A stretch of 64,000 bases of DNA from Haladaptatus sp. ZSTT2 (lineage in GTDB: Archaea; Halobacteriota; Halobacteria; Halobacteriales; Halococcaceae): NCBI RefSeq assembly GCF_037081775.1, contig NZ_JBAMHQ010000001.1:2232001-2296000 (forward strand). The letters are read 5' to 3'. The notes under the pieces were generated by a model, which had not been told where the DNA came from, searched no databases, and saw only the letters and a program-made list of their open reading frames with translations. Within the stretch, counting starts at the first letter, position 1; each line of letters starts with the position of its first letter. This document shows positions 17,297 through 26,853 of this stretch, piece after piece. Position numbers and translations under genes: made by a program.

Positions 17297-17581
17297 TTAT
17301 TCGTCGTCGCTCGAAAGCGCGGCGCGGATGGAGCGTTTGACCGCCGTTCCACCAGGCGTGGCTGGGCGGTACGTGCCGCCTGCGAACTTGTAGTCACAGC
17401 GGGCGCACTGCCAGATACCAGTACCCTTGCGGGAGACCTTGTGGTCGCCACACTCTGGGCAGGCGTGCTTTTTGTTCGTATCCGCTTCAATCTCGGCTAC
17501 ACGGCGTCGCGCAACGCGACCGTAGCGTGCGCCGAACCGACCGGCTGAACCGGTTCGTCGTCCCTTCTTTTGCTCGGCCAT
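17297..17581 (-). CDS. 50S ribosomal protein eL43 (L37Ae)
   Basis: The 94-residue protein has a basic N-terminal half ([19 protein letters not shown]) and a zinc ribbon with [19 protein letters not shown] and a following CARC pair. This is the eL43 arrangement of archaeal and eukaryotic large ribosomal subunits. It starts at MAEQKKGRR (ATG 17581). It leads the operon eL43-rpoP-pcc1-prefoldin beta-DUF3194. The longer in-frame ORF upstream is not supported. Confidence is high from the fold and the neighbour genes. Confidence 0.93.
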   Translation of the reverse strand: MAEQKKGRRTGSAGRFGARYGRVARRRVAEIEADTNKKHACPECGDHKVSRKGTGIWQCARCDYKFAGGTYRPATPGGTAVKRSIRAALSSDDE

Positions 17582-17798
17582 AATACGTGTCCATAACCAA
17601 AGGGGACAGATAAAGCCTTTGAGTTGCGGAGGCGCTCTGTGTGGGTTTGTCAGGGGGCATCGGCGGCGTGTGCGGGGCGTGCTCGACTCGCGTGGAAGCC
17701 GGTGGAGACACCCGCAAACGACAGGGATAACCCGCCGGTCGAACCACCTAGCGACACGCAATGAGTTCAGTGCTGTCGCACCGTGGGAGCCGGCGTCG

Positions 17799-19019
17799 AT
17801 GAGCCGTCCGCGCACCATCATCGCCGCCGTCATCGTGAGCACCTTCTTCGTCGGCTTCGGCGGTGGCGTCGTGTTCCCCATCCTCCCGAACCTCGGGGCA
17901 CTGCTCGGCATCTCGCCGTTCGTCGTCGGCCTCATTTTGAGCGCGAATCGGTTCACGCGCGTCGTCGCCAACACGCCCGCCGGCTCGCTCATCGACCGCA
18001 TCGGGACGCGAAAGCCGTTCATCGCGGGACTGTTCGTCGAAGGGCTTGCCACCCTCGGCTACGTCGTGGCGCTGAACGCCGAATTCCCCGAGGCGTGGTT
18101 CCTCCTCGCGCGCATTCTCTGGGGACTTGGAAGCGCGCTCGTGTTCGCCACGGCCTACACCATCGCCGCGGACGTGAGCACCGGCGAATCTCGCGGGACG
18201 AACATGGGCGTTGTCCGCGGCGGCATCACGCTTGGCTTCCCAGCTGGATTGGTCATGGGCGGCGTCGTGAGCGACCTCTATTCGGTCACGGTCGCGTTCG
18301 TCCTCGCAGCGGCGTTTGCCCTGCTTGCGAGCGCCATCGCGTACTTCGCCATCCCAGAAACGCACGTCTCCGGCCCGCAAACGAGGGTGAAACCGTGGGA
18401 CGTTGACGTGAGCGCACCCGCACTCACCGTCGGCGCGGTGAACTTCGGGCTCTACTTCGCCTATCTCGGCGCGCTGTTCTCGACGCTCGTCCTCTTTCTC
18501 GACTTCCACAATTTTAGCATCTGGGGCTACGGCCCACAGGGAATGTCGGGGCTATTGATGGCCCTCACCGTCGTCTCGGCGGCCGTGTTCACCTTCGGCG
18601 GCGGCAAACTGAGCGACGATTACGGCGCGCGCATCCCCGTCTTGCTCGGCTTTCTCGCCATCTCCTTTGCGGGGTTCGCCCTGCTCGCGGTCGCAGAGAC
18701 GATCCCCATGCTCGCGGTCGCCTGCCTCCTCATCGGCACGGGACAGGGGGGCACGAGCGGCCCGCTCATCGCGCTGCTTGCTGATTTCACGCCCACCGAA
18801 CGCATGGGTCGGGCAACCGCGACGAACAACGTCCTCGGGGATTTGGGCGGCGCGCTCGGGCCAATGGTTGCCCTGCCGCTTATCGACACTCTCGGCTACC
18901 CACCCGTCTACGCCGCCTGTGCCATAATCCCGCTCGTGGCGGGCGTCCTCCTCGTAGGCAGTATCTACTCACAGACGGGCGAAGTGAATCCGACGACGCT
19001 GAGCCTTTCTGACGACTAG
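17799..19019 (+). CDS. MFS transporter
   Basis: The 406-residue protein has about twelve membrane helices and the conserved loop after TM2 ([15 protein letters not shown]), which matches the MFS motif G-x3-D-R/K-x-G-R-x-R loosely. It is the only well-supported start in the frame; the part from 17619 is arginine-rich and unlike a membrane protein N-terminus. The gene abuts DUF2103, which is convergent (stop at 19020). Substrate is unknown. Its family resembles drug or sugar exporters. Confidence 0.88.
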   Translation: MSRPRTIIAAVIVSTFFVGFGGGVVFPILPNLGALLGISPFVVGLILSANRFTRVVANTPAGSLIDRIGTRKPFIAGLFVEGLATLGYVVALNAEFPEAWFLLARILWGLGSALVFATAYTIAADVSTGESRGTNMGVVRGGITLGFPAGLVMGGVVSDLYSVTVAFVLAAAFALLASAIAYFAIPETHVSGPQTRVKPWDVDVSAPALTVGAVNFGLYFAYLGALFSTLVLFLDFHNFSIWGYGPQGMSGLLMALTVVSAAVFTFGGGKLSDDYGARIPVLLGFLAISFAGFALLAVAETIPMLAVACLLIGTGQGGTSGPLIALLADFTPTERMGRATATNNVLGDLGGALGPMVALPLIDTLGYPPVYAACAIIPLVAGVLLVGSIYSQTGEVNPTTLSLSDD

Positions 19020-19739
19020 CTACTGATATCCTTCCGAAGCGAGCGCGTCGTTCAAATCGTCGCGGACGCGCTCGCCCATCTCGCGGTCGCCCGCGGTCGT
19101 CACGACGCGATTTTCCTGTACACTGGAACCGTCACGAAGCAGGAGTCTGACGTTGCCGTGTTCGTCCGCGCGGGTTGCTTTCGCCCGGACGCCGGTTCGA
19201 GACCCCGACCCACCCGCGTCGATTGGGCCGGGAATGACTTTCTTTACGTTCGGATGCTCCGCGACGAGCATGATGACTTTCATGCCGTCGCGCTCGCCGA
19301 TGAGCGTGGTGTGTGAGCCGCCGAGTTTCTCTTTGGGTTTCAGGTCGACCACGTCGAGCGCTGGCTCGCCAAGCCGCGAAAGCACCGCCTCGACGGGGTC
19401 GTCGCCAGACACTCGGTAGAAATCGTAGTGCGCCTGTGCCCGAACTGCCTGAATCACCTCGCGGTCGCCGGTCGCGTACACCTCGTCGGGGCGTTTGCGC
19501 TGGAGGTCATCTGCGATGCGCCCAGCAAAGTTGCGGAGTTCGACCACGGTCAACTCGTCGTTTGGCTCGGGCGTGGTGCGCACGTCTGAGCGGCCGACGA
19601 CCTCCTCCTCGAACAGGAAGGTGAGGGTGGCGTGGTCGCGTTCGATGTCGAGGACGACGGTGTCGCAGTTGCGCGTCCCACAGACAAGGCAGTAGTCACC
19701 CGGGCGCGTGAGCGACGAGGCGCACTGCCGACAGTTCAT
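19020..19739 (-). CDS. DUF2103 zinc-ribbon protein
   Basis: The 239-residue protein starts with a zinc ribbon (MNCRQCASSL, then CLVCGTRNC) and continues with a mixed alpha/beta body. Landmarks are GGSHTTLIGERDG and KKVIPGPIDAGGSGSRTGVRAKATRADEHGN, of which only the short parts are quoted here. This is the archaeal DUF2103 family, predicted metal-binding and of unknown role. The ATG at 19739 is preferred over an upstream TTG at 19751. It overlaps nothing and abuts the convergent MFS gene. Confidence 0.8.
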   Translation of the reverse strand: MNCRQCASSLTRPGDYCLVCGTRNCDTVVLDIERDHATLTFLFEEEVVGRSDVRTTPEPNDELTVVELRNFAGRIADDLQRKRPDEVYATGDREVIQAVRAQAHYDFYRVSGDDPVEAVLSRLGEPALDVVDLKPKEKLGGSHTTLIGERDGMKVIMLVAEHPNVKKVIPGPIDAGGSGSRTGVRAKATRADEHGNVRLLLRDGSSVQENRVVTTAGDREMGERVRDDLNDALASEGYQ

Positions 19740-19778
19740 AGGAAAGGCCAACTCACAATTACAGTTAAGTAGCGTGTT

Positions 19779-21098
19779 TCACATCGCGTTCGGGTCGGAC
19801 TTCAGATACTCGCGCAAGAGAACCGTCGCGTAGGAGCCTTTCGGCAACGAGAAGGTGAACGTCGTGTCCTCCACGTCGAGTCCAGTTTGAAGCAAAATCG
19901 CCCGCCGTGTGCCCTTCGAATGGAACTCTCCGGGCAGGTCGAAGTCCTCGCGGGTGAGGTTCTCGGCGTCGAGCACTTCGCGGGCGATGCCGCCCGGTTC
20001 GCCGTCGGCGAACTCAGTTTCCGTCCCGATGAGCGGCGCGGTCACGAACGCCCGGCCGCGCTCGCAGTGGCGGTTGATGGTGTCAACCCGTTTCTCGGTC
20101 ACGGCCTGCTCGCGGTCGGTGTCGGGCAGCACGAGGTCGCCGGGGGCGCTCGTGTCCGCAAAGCAGACCACGTCGCCCGCGACGGCGGTGTCGAACGGAA
20201 TCTCCCGAGCAAGTCGCTCCGAGAGAATCTTGTTGAACAGATACGACTGCGCGGCGTTCACCATCAGGCGCTGGAGATTGGTGGGGAGCGTTTCGAGCGC
20301 CTCGCGGAAGTGCTCGGGCGTCTCCCCGCCGTTCTCGACGAGTTTGTGGAGCATCGCCCGCTCGTAGCCGAGGTAGCCCGGATAGTCGTCTAACGCGGCT
20401 TTCCAGTCGCGTGTCTCCTCGACAAATTGGCGTGCCTCACGGGTCTGGTCGCGCTCTCTGTCTGCGGGATTCCCCACATAGGCCATCACCGCGTCCTCCC
20501 AGTCACCGCGGACGACGGCGAGACCGACCTCGTGGCTGACCGGGCGCTGGCTCCCGAATCGCTGGTGGCCAAAGAAGTTCGGCACGCCGACGACACCCTC
20601 GCGCCCGCCAAAGTTCGCAAGCGATTCTGTGATTTCGGGCACGTTCTCTGGATGCTCGGCGTCGCGGACGCGAATCGAGAACTCGTTGCCAGCGAGGTCA
20701 CCAAACTGCAGGCCGCGGCCCGCCCGTCCGAGCACTTTGATGTCGGCGTCCCGAATCTCTGGCAACTCCTCAGGCGTCGCGTCGTAGATGCTGAACAGCT
20801 GGGTGGTGACGGCGTGTTTGTCCTTCGTCCCGGCCCAGGAGAGCCGTTCACGGCTGATACCCATGCGTGAGGCGACTTCCTTCGTAAACTGGTTCGTGTC
20901 CCACGATTTGAGCGTCGCCCGGAAGACGAGATAGGCGTAGGAACCGGGGTCTGCGTCCACGGGTTCGACCGAGAAGCGTTCGAGTTCGTGCACCCGAAAG
21001 TCTTCGGGTGCGACGCGAAGGCGGCCGCCGATACCGTCTGCATCGCTCACATAGTAGTCGATGCCGACCACCTGTTCGACGGGCTGGGCCGGACGCAT
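19779..21098 (-). CDS. truD: tRNA pseudouridine(13) synthase TruD
   Basis: The 439-residue enzyme isomerises uridine 13 of tRNAs. The catalytic aspartate is D93 in [32 protein letters not shown] is the TruD family motif, and an insertion domain lies between the two halves of the catalytic core. The length is typical of archaeal TruD, longer than bacterial. It lies about 100 bases downstream of pth2 on the same strand, a pairing common in haloarchaea that would place both on one transcript. Confidence 0.95.
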   Translation of the reverse strand: MRPAQPVEQVVGIDYYVSDADGIGGRLRVAPEDFRVHELERFSVEPVDADPGSYAYLVFRATLKSWDTNQFTKEVASRMGISRERLSWAGTKDKHAVTTQLFSIYDATPEELPEIRDADIKVLGRAGRGLQFGDLAGNEFSIRVRDAEHPENVPEITESLANFGGREGVVGVPNFFGHQRFGSQRPVSHEVGLAVVRGDWEDAVMAYVGNPADRERDQTREARQFVEETRDWKAALDDYPGYLGYERAMLHKLVENGGETPEHFREALETLPTNLQRLMVNAAQSYLFNKILSERLAREIPFDTAVAGDVVCFADTSAPGDLVLPDTDREQAVTEKRVDTINRHCERGRAFVTAPLIGTETEFADGEPGGIAREVLDAENLTREDFDLPGEFHSKGTRRAILLQTGLDVEDTTFTFSLPKGSYATVLLREYLKSDPNAM

Positions 21099-21195
21099 CA
21101 GGCACGGCCTCCGGACGAAGAGAGATTCATATCGTGAACTTCTCGTGGACTACCTTAAGGGCACCAACCTTACGCCAAGAGACGTCGGTGGAGAA

Positions 21196-21534
21196 TTAGA
21201 ACAGCGAGAGGTCGCCCGTCACCTTGTCCACGAGGTTGTCCTGTGCGGGGCCAACCGCGAGCGTCGTGACCGTCCCCGGCTCAAGTTGGGTGTGTCCTGC
21301 GTCGCGGATGATGGCGTAGGGCAGGCCTTCGGCGCGGGCTTTGTCCGCGAGTTCGAACAGTTCGGCTTCGCTGCTAGCTTTGAGGACGACCTTCTTCTGC
21401 CCCTCACCCTTCCACTTCGAGCGAGCGCGAGAGTCCGCGTCTTCGTAGGCAGAAAGCGAGGCGTGGGCGACCTGTGCGGCGAGTTTCCCCGTCCCCATGC
21501 CGATGTCCGTGCGGGCGACGATGGCTTGTTTCAT
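21196..21534 (-). CDS. pth2: Peptidyl-tRNA hydrolase, archaeal type (Pth2)
   Basis: The 112-residue enzyme releases tRNA from prematurely dropped peptidyl-tRNA. The N-terminal [20 protein letters not shown] and AAQVAHASL, the KKVVLKA strand and the C-terminal [21 protein letters not shown] carry the Pth2 signature and active-site residues. The length matches the family. It is followed by truD after about 97 bases. The ATG is at 21534. Confidence 0.94.
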   Translation of the reverse strand: MKQAIVARTDIGMGTGKLAAQVAHASLSAYEDADSRARSKWKGEGQKKVVLKASSEAELFELADKARAEGLPYAIIRDAGHTQLEPGTVTTLAVGPAQDNLVDKVTGDLSLF

Positions 21535-21619
21535 ACACGAGGCGAGTCGGCGGTAAACTATAGGTGTGGCTACTCGCCTGTGGGATAAATACTTAAATTA
21601 TTGACGTGAATGCCGGATT

Positions 21620-22252
21620 GTGTTTCGAACCCTCCTCTTCGACCCTAATGCGTTTTTCGCGGACAACCCGTGGGCGGACGATTTCATGGCCGCGGTCGGG
21701 GCGGTCGCTGTGGTGGCGGTGTTTGCGGTCGTCAACCTCCTCCTGATGGGCGTAGTCCTCGCCTGGAAAATCGATGCAACCACGACGCAGAACGGTCGAA
21801 CTGTCTCGTTCGACTCGATACTCTGGGACGTGCTGGTCGGCCAGCTTTTTCTCGTGTTCTTCTCGATGTTTATCGGGTGGGTTATCGTCGCGGGAATGGT
21901 GCACATCGGAAGCAAACTCGCAGACGGTGACGGCAATTTCACCGATTCGCTCACCGTCACCGCGTGGGGCATGGTGCCGACGATTTTCACCGCATTTCTC
22001 GCAACCGCGTCGGTCTTTATCGCGCTCCAAGGCGAACTCACGGTGACGTCAATCGGACAACTCACCGCGCTCGTCTCCCGTCTCGAAGGCGGAGCAGGAA
22101 TCTTTGGAATCGTCGTCCCGCTCATCAGCGCCGTCTGGCAGGGCTACATCTGGTCGTTTGGCATCAAACACGTTCACAGCCTGAAACTCGACACTGCCAT
22201 GGGCGTGGCTGGGATTATTGCTGTCATCTTTTTCATCTTCTCGGTGATTTGA
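21620..22252 (+). CDS. Yip1-family membrane protein (second copy)
   Basis: This 210-residue protein has five hydrophobic helices and the same opening as the copy at 6216 (FDPNAFFADNPWADDF). The two Yip1 genes are paralogous in layout but sit in unrelated neighbourhoods. The start is a GTG at 21620, since no ATG lies in frame upstream. It is divergent from pth2 and followed 62 bases later by dcd. Yip1 proteins in archaea are unassigned. Confidence 0.82.
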   Translation: MFRTLLFDPNAFFADNPWADDFMAAVGAVAVVAVFAVVNLLLMGVVLAWKIDATTTQNGRTVSFDSILWDVLVGQLFLVFFSMFIGWVIVAGMVHIGSKLADGDGNFTDSLTVTAWGMVPTIFTAFLATASVFIALQGELTVTSIGQLTALVSRLEGGAGIFGIVVPLISAVWQGYIWSFGIKHVHSLKLDTAMGVAGIIAVIFFIFSVI

Positions 22253-22314
22253 GACCTCTCGTGGATTCGCGCCAACCAGCGCCTTTTACGACCCCCGGTG
22301 TGCGATAGTGTGAT

Positions 22315-22902
22315 ATGATACTTTCAGACGCGGACATCCGCGATCGACTGACGGACGGTGACCTTGTCGTCGGCCCCTTGGACGACCCGGAACTCCAGAT
22401 TCAACCGGCGAGCATCGACCTCCGACTCGGCCCCGAATTCCTCGAATTTCAGCGCGCGAACATTCCTTGTATCCACCCGAACCGCGACGACGAAGTGGGA
22501 AAATACGTCAAAGAAACCGTCGTCGAAGATGGGGAGGAATTCATTCTCCATCCCGGTGACTTCGTCCTCGGGACGACCATCGAGCGCGTCGAGATTCCGG
22601 CTGACTTGCTCGCGCACGTCGAAGGTCGCTCCTCGCTTGGTCGCCTCGCCATCGTCGTCCACGCCACGGCGGGCGTCGTAGACCCTGGCTATCGCGGCCA
22701 AATCACGCTCGAACTCTCGAATCTCGGCACGGCTCCGGTCGCGCTCACCCCAGGCATGCGCATCTCTCAGCTCATCTTCACGGAACTCAAAACCCGCGCA
22801 GAGCGCCCCTATGGTTCCGGACGCGGTTCGAAATACCAAGACCAGGTCGGCCCACAGGCGTCGCGGATTGGGGGTGACCGGGAGTTCGGTGGCGACCAGT
22901 GA
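22315..22902 (+). CDS. dcd: dCTP deaminase
   Basis: The 195-residue trimeric enzyme deaminates dCTP to dUTP, feeding thymidylate synthesis. The family signature is visible in the segment [18 protein letters not shown] and in the following [19 protein letters not shown] bifunctional dCTP deaminase/dUTPase activity exists in some archaea and cannot be excluded. A TTTTACG box sits about 25 bases upstream. Its stop overlaps the start of the thiR gene (GTGA). Confidence 0.93.
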   Translation: MILSDADIRDRLTDGDLVVGPLDDPELQIQPASIDLRLGPEFLEFQRANIPCIHPNRDDEVGKYVKETVVEDGEEFILHPGDFVLGTTIERVEIPADLLAHVEGRSSLGRLAIVVHATAGVVDPGYRGQITLELSNLGTAPVALTPGMRISQLIFTELKTRAERPYGSGRGSKYQDQVGPQASRIGGDREFGGDQ

Positions 22903-23795
22903 GATTCATCGAAGAAATCGTCGTAGACGAGTTCTTGCCGACGTTTCGGTCGATGCTCGCAGAGGCTCTGCGTGAGCGCGGTTTGACTCAGAGTGAGGTC
23001 GCGGACGTGCTCGGCATCAGCCAGAGTGCGGTCTCGAAATACGCCCATGGCGAGGTGACGCAAAACGAGCAGATTCTCGCAGACGCGCGCGTCGAACAGC
23101 TCGTCACGCGACTCGCAGACGGGCTTGCAGCGGGCGATATGAGTACGGTCCAAGGTCTCGTGGAAACTGAGGTGCTCATCCGCAAACTCGAACGGGGCGA
23201 CCTGCTCGCCCAACTCCACGAGGCCCAGATGCCGGAGCTTGCGCGATTCGACGGCTCGCTCTCGATTCACGACCCAGAAAGCGGCCTCAGGGCCTCAGAA
23301 CGCGCGCTGTCGTCGGTTCGCCGCGGCGTGCGGACGCTCCAGAACACGAGCGGCTTTGCGATGCTCATTCCAAATGTGGGGTCGAATCTCGTCGAATGCC
23401 TGCCGGATGCGACGACCATCGACGACGTAGTGGGCGTCCCTGGGCGCATCTTCGACGTGAAAGGACAGGCGACTGTTCCTGGTGACCCCGAATTCGGCGT
23501 GAGCGAGCACCTCGCGAGCGTCCTGCTCGCCGCCAGAAGAAACGGCAATTCGGCGCGCGCGGTGCTCAACATTCGCTACGACGAGGACATCGTCGCCGCG
23601 CTCGAAGCGACCGACGCCAACGCCGTCTCCTTCGACGCGCAACTCCCGCTCGACGAAGCCATCGACGCCGCACTTGCGGATGCGCCCGACGCGGACGTGC
23701 TCTACCAGCCCGGCAGCTTCGGTATCGAACCCATCACCTACCTCCTCGGGCGCGACGCCCAAGCCGTCGCAGAGCGTATCCGATACATAGTATGA
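22899..23795 (+). CDS. thiR: HTH-ThiN regulator (ThiR-like)
   Basis: The 298-residue protein has an N-terminal helix-turn-helix ([20 protein letters not shown], about residues 29-48) and a C-terminal ThiN-type domain (about residues 115-298), which in other proteins is a thiamine-phosphate synthase. The fusion of HTH and ThiN is the ThiR repressor of thiamine genes, which senses thiamine phosphate. The start is GTG with GTGA overlap to dcd. Thi4 lies 1 kb downstream on the other strand, with an operator-like repeat at its promoter (25711-25735). Confidence 0.85.
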   Translation: MRFIEEIVVDEFLPTFRSMLAEALRERGLTQSEVADVLGISQSAVSKYAHGEVTQNEQILADARVEQLVTRLADGLAAGDMSTVQGLVETEVLIRKLERGDLLAQLHEAQMPELARFDGSLSIHDPESGLRASERALSSVRRGVRTLQNTSGFAMLIPNVGSNLVECLPDATTIDDVVGVPGRIFDVKGQATVPGDPEFGVSEHLASVLLAARRNGNSARAVLNIRYDEDIVAALEATDANAVSFDAQLPLDEAIDAALADAPDADVLYQPGSFGIEPITYLLGRDAQAVAERIRYIV

Positions 23796-24463
23796 GCGGT
23801 GTGTCCGACGCACAGGCGTTCTACGGGCGGTGGGCGCGACTCTACGACGTGATTGCGACACACACGCCGGGCGTTGGCTCGGTGCGTGACGCCGCCGTCT
23901 CGACGCTCGCACTCGAACCCGGCGATACGGTGGTGGACATGGGCTGTGGCACGGGAGCGAACTTCCCCTTTATCCGCGAGCAAATCGGCCCGGACGGGAC
24001 GCTCGTTGGCGTCGATTACACCGCGACGATGCTCGACCACGCCCGCGACCGCATCGACCGCGAGGGCTGGGAGAACGTCCACGTCGTCCGTGGCGATGCG
24101 AGCAGACCACCCATCTCCGGCCCCGTGGACGCCGTGTTTTCCTCGTTCGTCGTGGGCATGCTCACAGACCCGGCACGCGTCGTTGACGACTGGATTGCGC
24201 TGATTCGGCCGGGCGGTCACATCACGCTGCTCGATGCGGCCCAGAGTTCACAGCTCGCGGGCGAGCCGTTCAACCTGCTCTTTCAGTTGTTCGTCCTCGC
24301 GTCGTCGCCGCCCGGCACCAGCCAACGCCACGTGGCTCCGCCGTGGGAGGTGCTCGACGAGCGCGTGGCCGCCGCCCGGCGGACGCTCTCACACCGTACG
24401 ACGGGCCGCCATCACGCGGAGCACGCCCTCGGTTTCGTGCAGGTAACCGGCGGCACGGTCTGA
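23792..24463 (+). CDS. Class I SAM-dependent methyltransferase
   Basis: The 223-residue enzyme has the Rossmann methyltransferase fold with motif I VVDMGCGTGANFPF (about residues 50-63), an acidic loop (VGVDYTATML) and motif III-like LIRPGGHITLLDAA. It resembles the UbiE/menaquinone methyltransferase group, but the substrate is not evident. The ATG at 23792 overlaps the thiR stop (ATGA), making a three-gene coupled run with dcd and thiR. The C-terminus has no extra domain. Confidence 0.87.
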   Translation: MSGVSDAQAFYGRWARLYDVIATHTPGVGSVRDAAVSTLALEPGDTVVDMGCGTGANFPFIREQIGPDGTLVGVDYTATMLDHARDRIDREGWENVHVVRGDASRPPISGPVDAVFSSFVVGMLTDPARVVDDWIALIRPGGHITLLDAAQSSQLAGEPFNLLFQLFVLASSPPGTSQRHVAPPWEVLDERVAAARRTLSHRTTGRHHAEHALGFVQVTGGTV

Positions 24464-24514
24464 TAGGTCGAAAAAACAGTAACGTTTGATATGCTTGGGA
24501 GCGAATCATCTATC

Positions 24515-24781
24515 ATGGTGGATGCTAACAAACGACACGACCCCGCGGCGGGCGACGATGTTGCCACCTGTCCGCACGTCGGCGCGGTCGCACACCATGC
24601 ATTTGGGCTGCTCGGGTTAGCGATTGTACTGGTCTTCTTTGCGAGCGGGTACTCGGTATTTTACCTGTTCGCACAGGGATTTGGCGTACTCGCCTCGACC
24701 GCCATCGTGTTCGCCGTCCTGCTGTTGTGGGTGAGCTTTTGGCTATCGATGGAGGTCGCGTGGACGCGACGGACGGCTTAG
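24515..24781 (+). CDS. Small two-helix membrane protein
   Basis: About 88 residues with two helices (roughly residues 28-50 and 55-78), a conserved-looking [16 protein letters not shown] approach and a short tail. I do not recognise a family. The alternative start at 24491 adds eight residues. A TTTGATA box at 24484-24490 fits a leaderless start at 24515. It ends overlapping the stop of the convergent thi4 by four bases. Confidence 0.6.
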   Translation: MVDANKRHDPAAGDDVATCPHVGAVAHHAFGLLGLAIVLVFFASGYSVFYLFAQGFGVLASTAIVFAVLLLWVSFWLSMEVAWTRRTA

Positions 24782-25704
24782 TCGTCTGCGGGCGCGGGTT
24801 CCGCGCGGAGGGTGACCGGCTCTGCGTCCACGCCTAACTCGTCCAGCGCGGCTTGCGCGGCTTTTTTCCCCGAGAGCAACATCGCGCCGAAAGTCGGCCC
24901 CATCCGCGGCAGACCGTAGGTCGTCGCGGTGGCCATCCCCGTGACGATGACGCCAGGGTGGGTGAGGCCCGTGTTTTCGACGACTGCGTCTTCTGATTTC
25001 CCGACCCACATCGAGTCGTGACCGGGCGAGTCGTGACCGGGTGCGCCGTACTCATCGGAGCCGGTTTTGTCCATGCCGGTGTTGTGCTCTGCGGCGTGGT
25101 CGAGGCCGGGTGCCGAAAACACACCACGCTCTCTGAGTTTACTGATGACGAGCGCGTCGTGGCCCGTGCCGTCGATGACGAGGTCACTTTCTACGGCCAC
25201 CGGGTCGACACAGGTGAGTTCTCGGGGCAAGGCGTGGACGGGCGTCCAGTTCATCACGATGCCGCCGACGCGGTGGTCGTCGCGCACCACGATATCCGTG
25301 AACTCGGTCATGTTCTGTATCTTCGCGCCGGCGGCACACGCCGCCGCGATGAGCGCGGAGGCCGCGTGGGGACCGTCTGCGAGGTAGAGGCCCTCCGTAT
25401 CCGTCTCTTCGTACGGAACGCCGAGTTCGTCGAGCACGCGATGGGCCGGGCTGCGGACGGTGATTTTGTTCATCAGGAATCCGCCGAGCCAGAACCCACC
25501 ACCGAGATAGTTGTTCTTCTCTACGACCATCGTTTTCACGCCGCGACTGGACAGCTCTTTGGCCGCGACGAGGCCAGAAGGGCCACCCCCGACGATAATA
25601 ACGTCAGACTCGACGTGTTCTAAAAACTCCTCGCTCCACGACTGGGCGATTGCGCTCGTTACCGCTGCCTCACTCGCTGCACTGAATGGTTCGAACTGGC
25701 TCAT
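24778..25704 (-). CDS. thi4: Thiazole synthase Thi4 (archaeal)
   Basis: The 308-residue enzyme makes the thiazole part of thiamine from NAD and glycine. The GxGxxG motif [17 protein letters not shown] (about residues 35-51) binds the nucleotide. The active-site cysteine is C165 in [11 protein letters not shown], aligned with the sulphur-donating cysteine of yeast Thi4. Many archaea carry a histidine there and use free sulphide. In Haloferax volcanii the equivalent cysteine is essential for thiamine synthesis. Thus this is a cysteine-type, possibly suicidal, Thi4. The promoter carries a repeat that could bind the nearby ThiR. Confidence 0.93.
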   Translation of the reverse strand: MSQFEPFSAASEAAVTSAIAQSWSEEFLEHVESDVIIVGGGPSGLVAAKELSSRGVKTMVVEKNNYLGGGFWLGGFLMNKITVRSPAHRVLDELGVPYEETDTEGLYLADGPHAASALIAAACAAGAKIQNMTEFTDIVVRDDHRVGGIVMNWTPVHALPRELTCVDPVAVESDLVIDGTGHDALVISKLRERGVFSAPGLDHAAEHNTGMDKTGSDEYGAPGHDSPGHDSMWVGKSEDAVVENTGLTHPGVIVTGMATATTYGLPRMGPTFGAMLLSGKKAAQAALDELGVDAEPVTLRAEPAPADD

Positions 25705-25710
25705 ACCACC

Positions 25711-25735
25711 TAGTGATATTACTAAGTGATATTAA
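25711..25735 (-). promoter_or_regulatory. Repeat element in the thi4 promoter, candidate ThiR operator
   Basis: AGTGATATTA occurs twice (25712-25721 and 25725-25734) in direct order, and TAGTGATATTACTA is close to a palindrome. It lies 7 to 31 bases upstream of the thi4 start codon, over the expected TATA and transcription start of a leaderless message, where a repressor would act. Confidence 0.5.
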
Positions 25736-25745
25736 TGCCTTCTGG

Positions 25746-26009
25746 TCAGTGCGACTTGTGGTCTGCGGGGCGCAACTCGTCTGCTCCCCGTCCCTTCTGT
25801 CGGTACAGGCTGGGTCGAATTAATGCAGGGATACTCAGCGACGTATGGCGAGCGAGGCCACTCAGGAGCACGAAAGTGACTAAGACGACAGTACAGACCA
25901 GGCTCAGGGTAACGCTCAACTGTTCTGTGTACGTCGCGGCGGCCACGGCGAGAAGAAGGGAGCCAACGACGAGGCGGAGAATGCGGTCTGTCCCGGCGTC
26001 TGTCTGCAT
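25746..26009 (-). CDS. Small membrane protein, DUF2892-like
   Basis: The 87-residue protein has two helices (about residues 11-25 and 30-50) after DRILRLVVGSLLLAVAAATY, which resembles the DUF2892 layout of a short N-terminal motif and a helical hairpin. A charged tail of 35 residues follows (RQKGRGADELRPADHKSH). It lies alone between thi4 and the CoA genes. No function can be given; the DUF2892 assignment is tentative. Confidence 0.6.
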   Translation of the reverse strand: MQTDAGTDRILRLVVGSLLLAVAAATYTEQLSVTLSLVCTVVLVTFVLLSGLARHTSLSIPALIRPSLYRQKGRGADELRPADHKSH

Positions 26010-26064
26010 TGCATCCGTACAGAGGCGTGCGAGCGGCCTAATCTCGAAGCCTCACTGGTTCGGG

Positions 26065-26817
26065 TTACTCGCGGTCGATGCCGGTTCGAATCGCCTGCTC
26101 TGCGGCGTCGAGGGCGGCTTCGCGGTCGAACGCGGCGACGATGGCTTCGAGTTCGTCGCGCGAGGCATCCTGTATGTCGCGGGCGTGGCGCGTGATGTTC
26201 GGAATCGCCCGCATCACGTTGTCGATGACGGGAACCGCGGCCATCTGCGGGGAGCGGGACTTCGGATTCAAGTCCACGACGATTTCGGTTTTTCCCATCG
26301 CGCCAAGCGCCTCCGCGCGGTCGCCGTCTTCGAGCGGCACGAGCACCACGTCGGCGTCGTAGATACCGTCTGCATCTACTTTGCCGCGCTCGTGGCCCAG
26401 GCCCGGAATCCGCGCGTCTGCGGTCAGTCCTTTCACCTCGGCTGCGCCGTGTTCTGTGAGGTGGTCTGCGATGGCCTGCATGCGCTCTGGCGTGCGGTTG
26501 AACAGGTTCACTTCGATGTCCGCACCCGTCGCTTCTGCGAGTTCGACTATTTCGCCGGGCACCAGTGCTGCGACGTTGCCGTTCACCGAGAGCACGGCGT
26601 GGTCTGCGAGCAGGAGGTGGGCGGCCGCGGCGCGTGCGGCGGCGTCAGCGCTCGGCAGCGTTTGTTCTCCCAGGAGGTAGTCGTAGGCCTCGCCGCGCCC
26701 TTCGGCAATGAGTCCCTGGAGGCTCGTAATCCCCTTTTTCACCCCTTGTTCGATACGGTGTCGCGTGAGCAGCGACGCGTATCGGGGGTGGTCTTCTGGA
26801 ACCTCGATTTCGCTCAT
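26065..26817 (-). CDS. 4-phosphopantoate--beta-alanine ligase (archaeal phosphopantothenate synthetase)
   Basis: The 250-residue enzyme joins 4-phosphopantoate and beta-alanine, the archaeal replacement of bacterial pantothenate synthetase. Landmarks are HPRYASLLTRHRIEQG and the VDLNPKSRSPQMA segment. The upstream gene encodes pantoate kinase, so the two consecutive steps are adjacent (36 bases apart, same strand). The start ATG is at 26817. The pairing with the kinase gene makes the assignment strong. Confidence 0.93.
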   Translation of the reverse strand: MSEIEVPEDHPRYASLLTRHRIEQGVKKGITSLQGLIAEGRGEAYDYLLGEQTLPSADAAARAAAAHLLLADHAVLSVNGNVAALVPGEIVELAEATGADIEVNLFNRTPERMQAIADHLTEHGAAEVKGLTADARIPGLGHERGKVDADGIYDADVVLVPLEDGDRAEALGAMGKTEIVVDLNPKSRSPQMAAVPVIDNVMRAIPNITRHARDIQDASRDELEAIVAAFDREAALDAAEQAIRTGIDRE

Positions 26818-26853
26818 AGCACTGCTTTATCCGTCCACCTGAAAAATCGCGCG

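Noticed and set aside
24525-24532. A TAACAA copy at the start of the small membrane protein gene
   Set aside because: It falls within the coding sequence (Asn-Lys codons), so it is not counted as a promoter element.
26080-26100. A TTCGAATC stretch resembling a tRNA T-loop
   Set aside because: It lies in the coding sequence of the phosphopantothenate synthetase, and no acceptor stem or anticodon arm can be built around it. A similar stretch at about 4235 is also coding.
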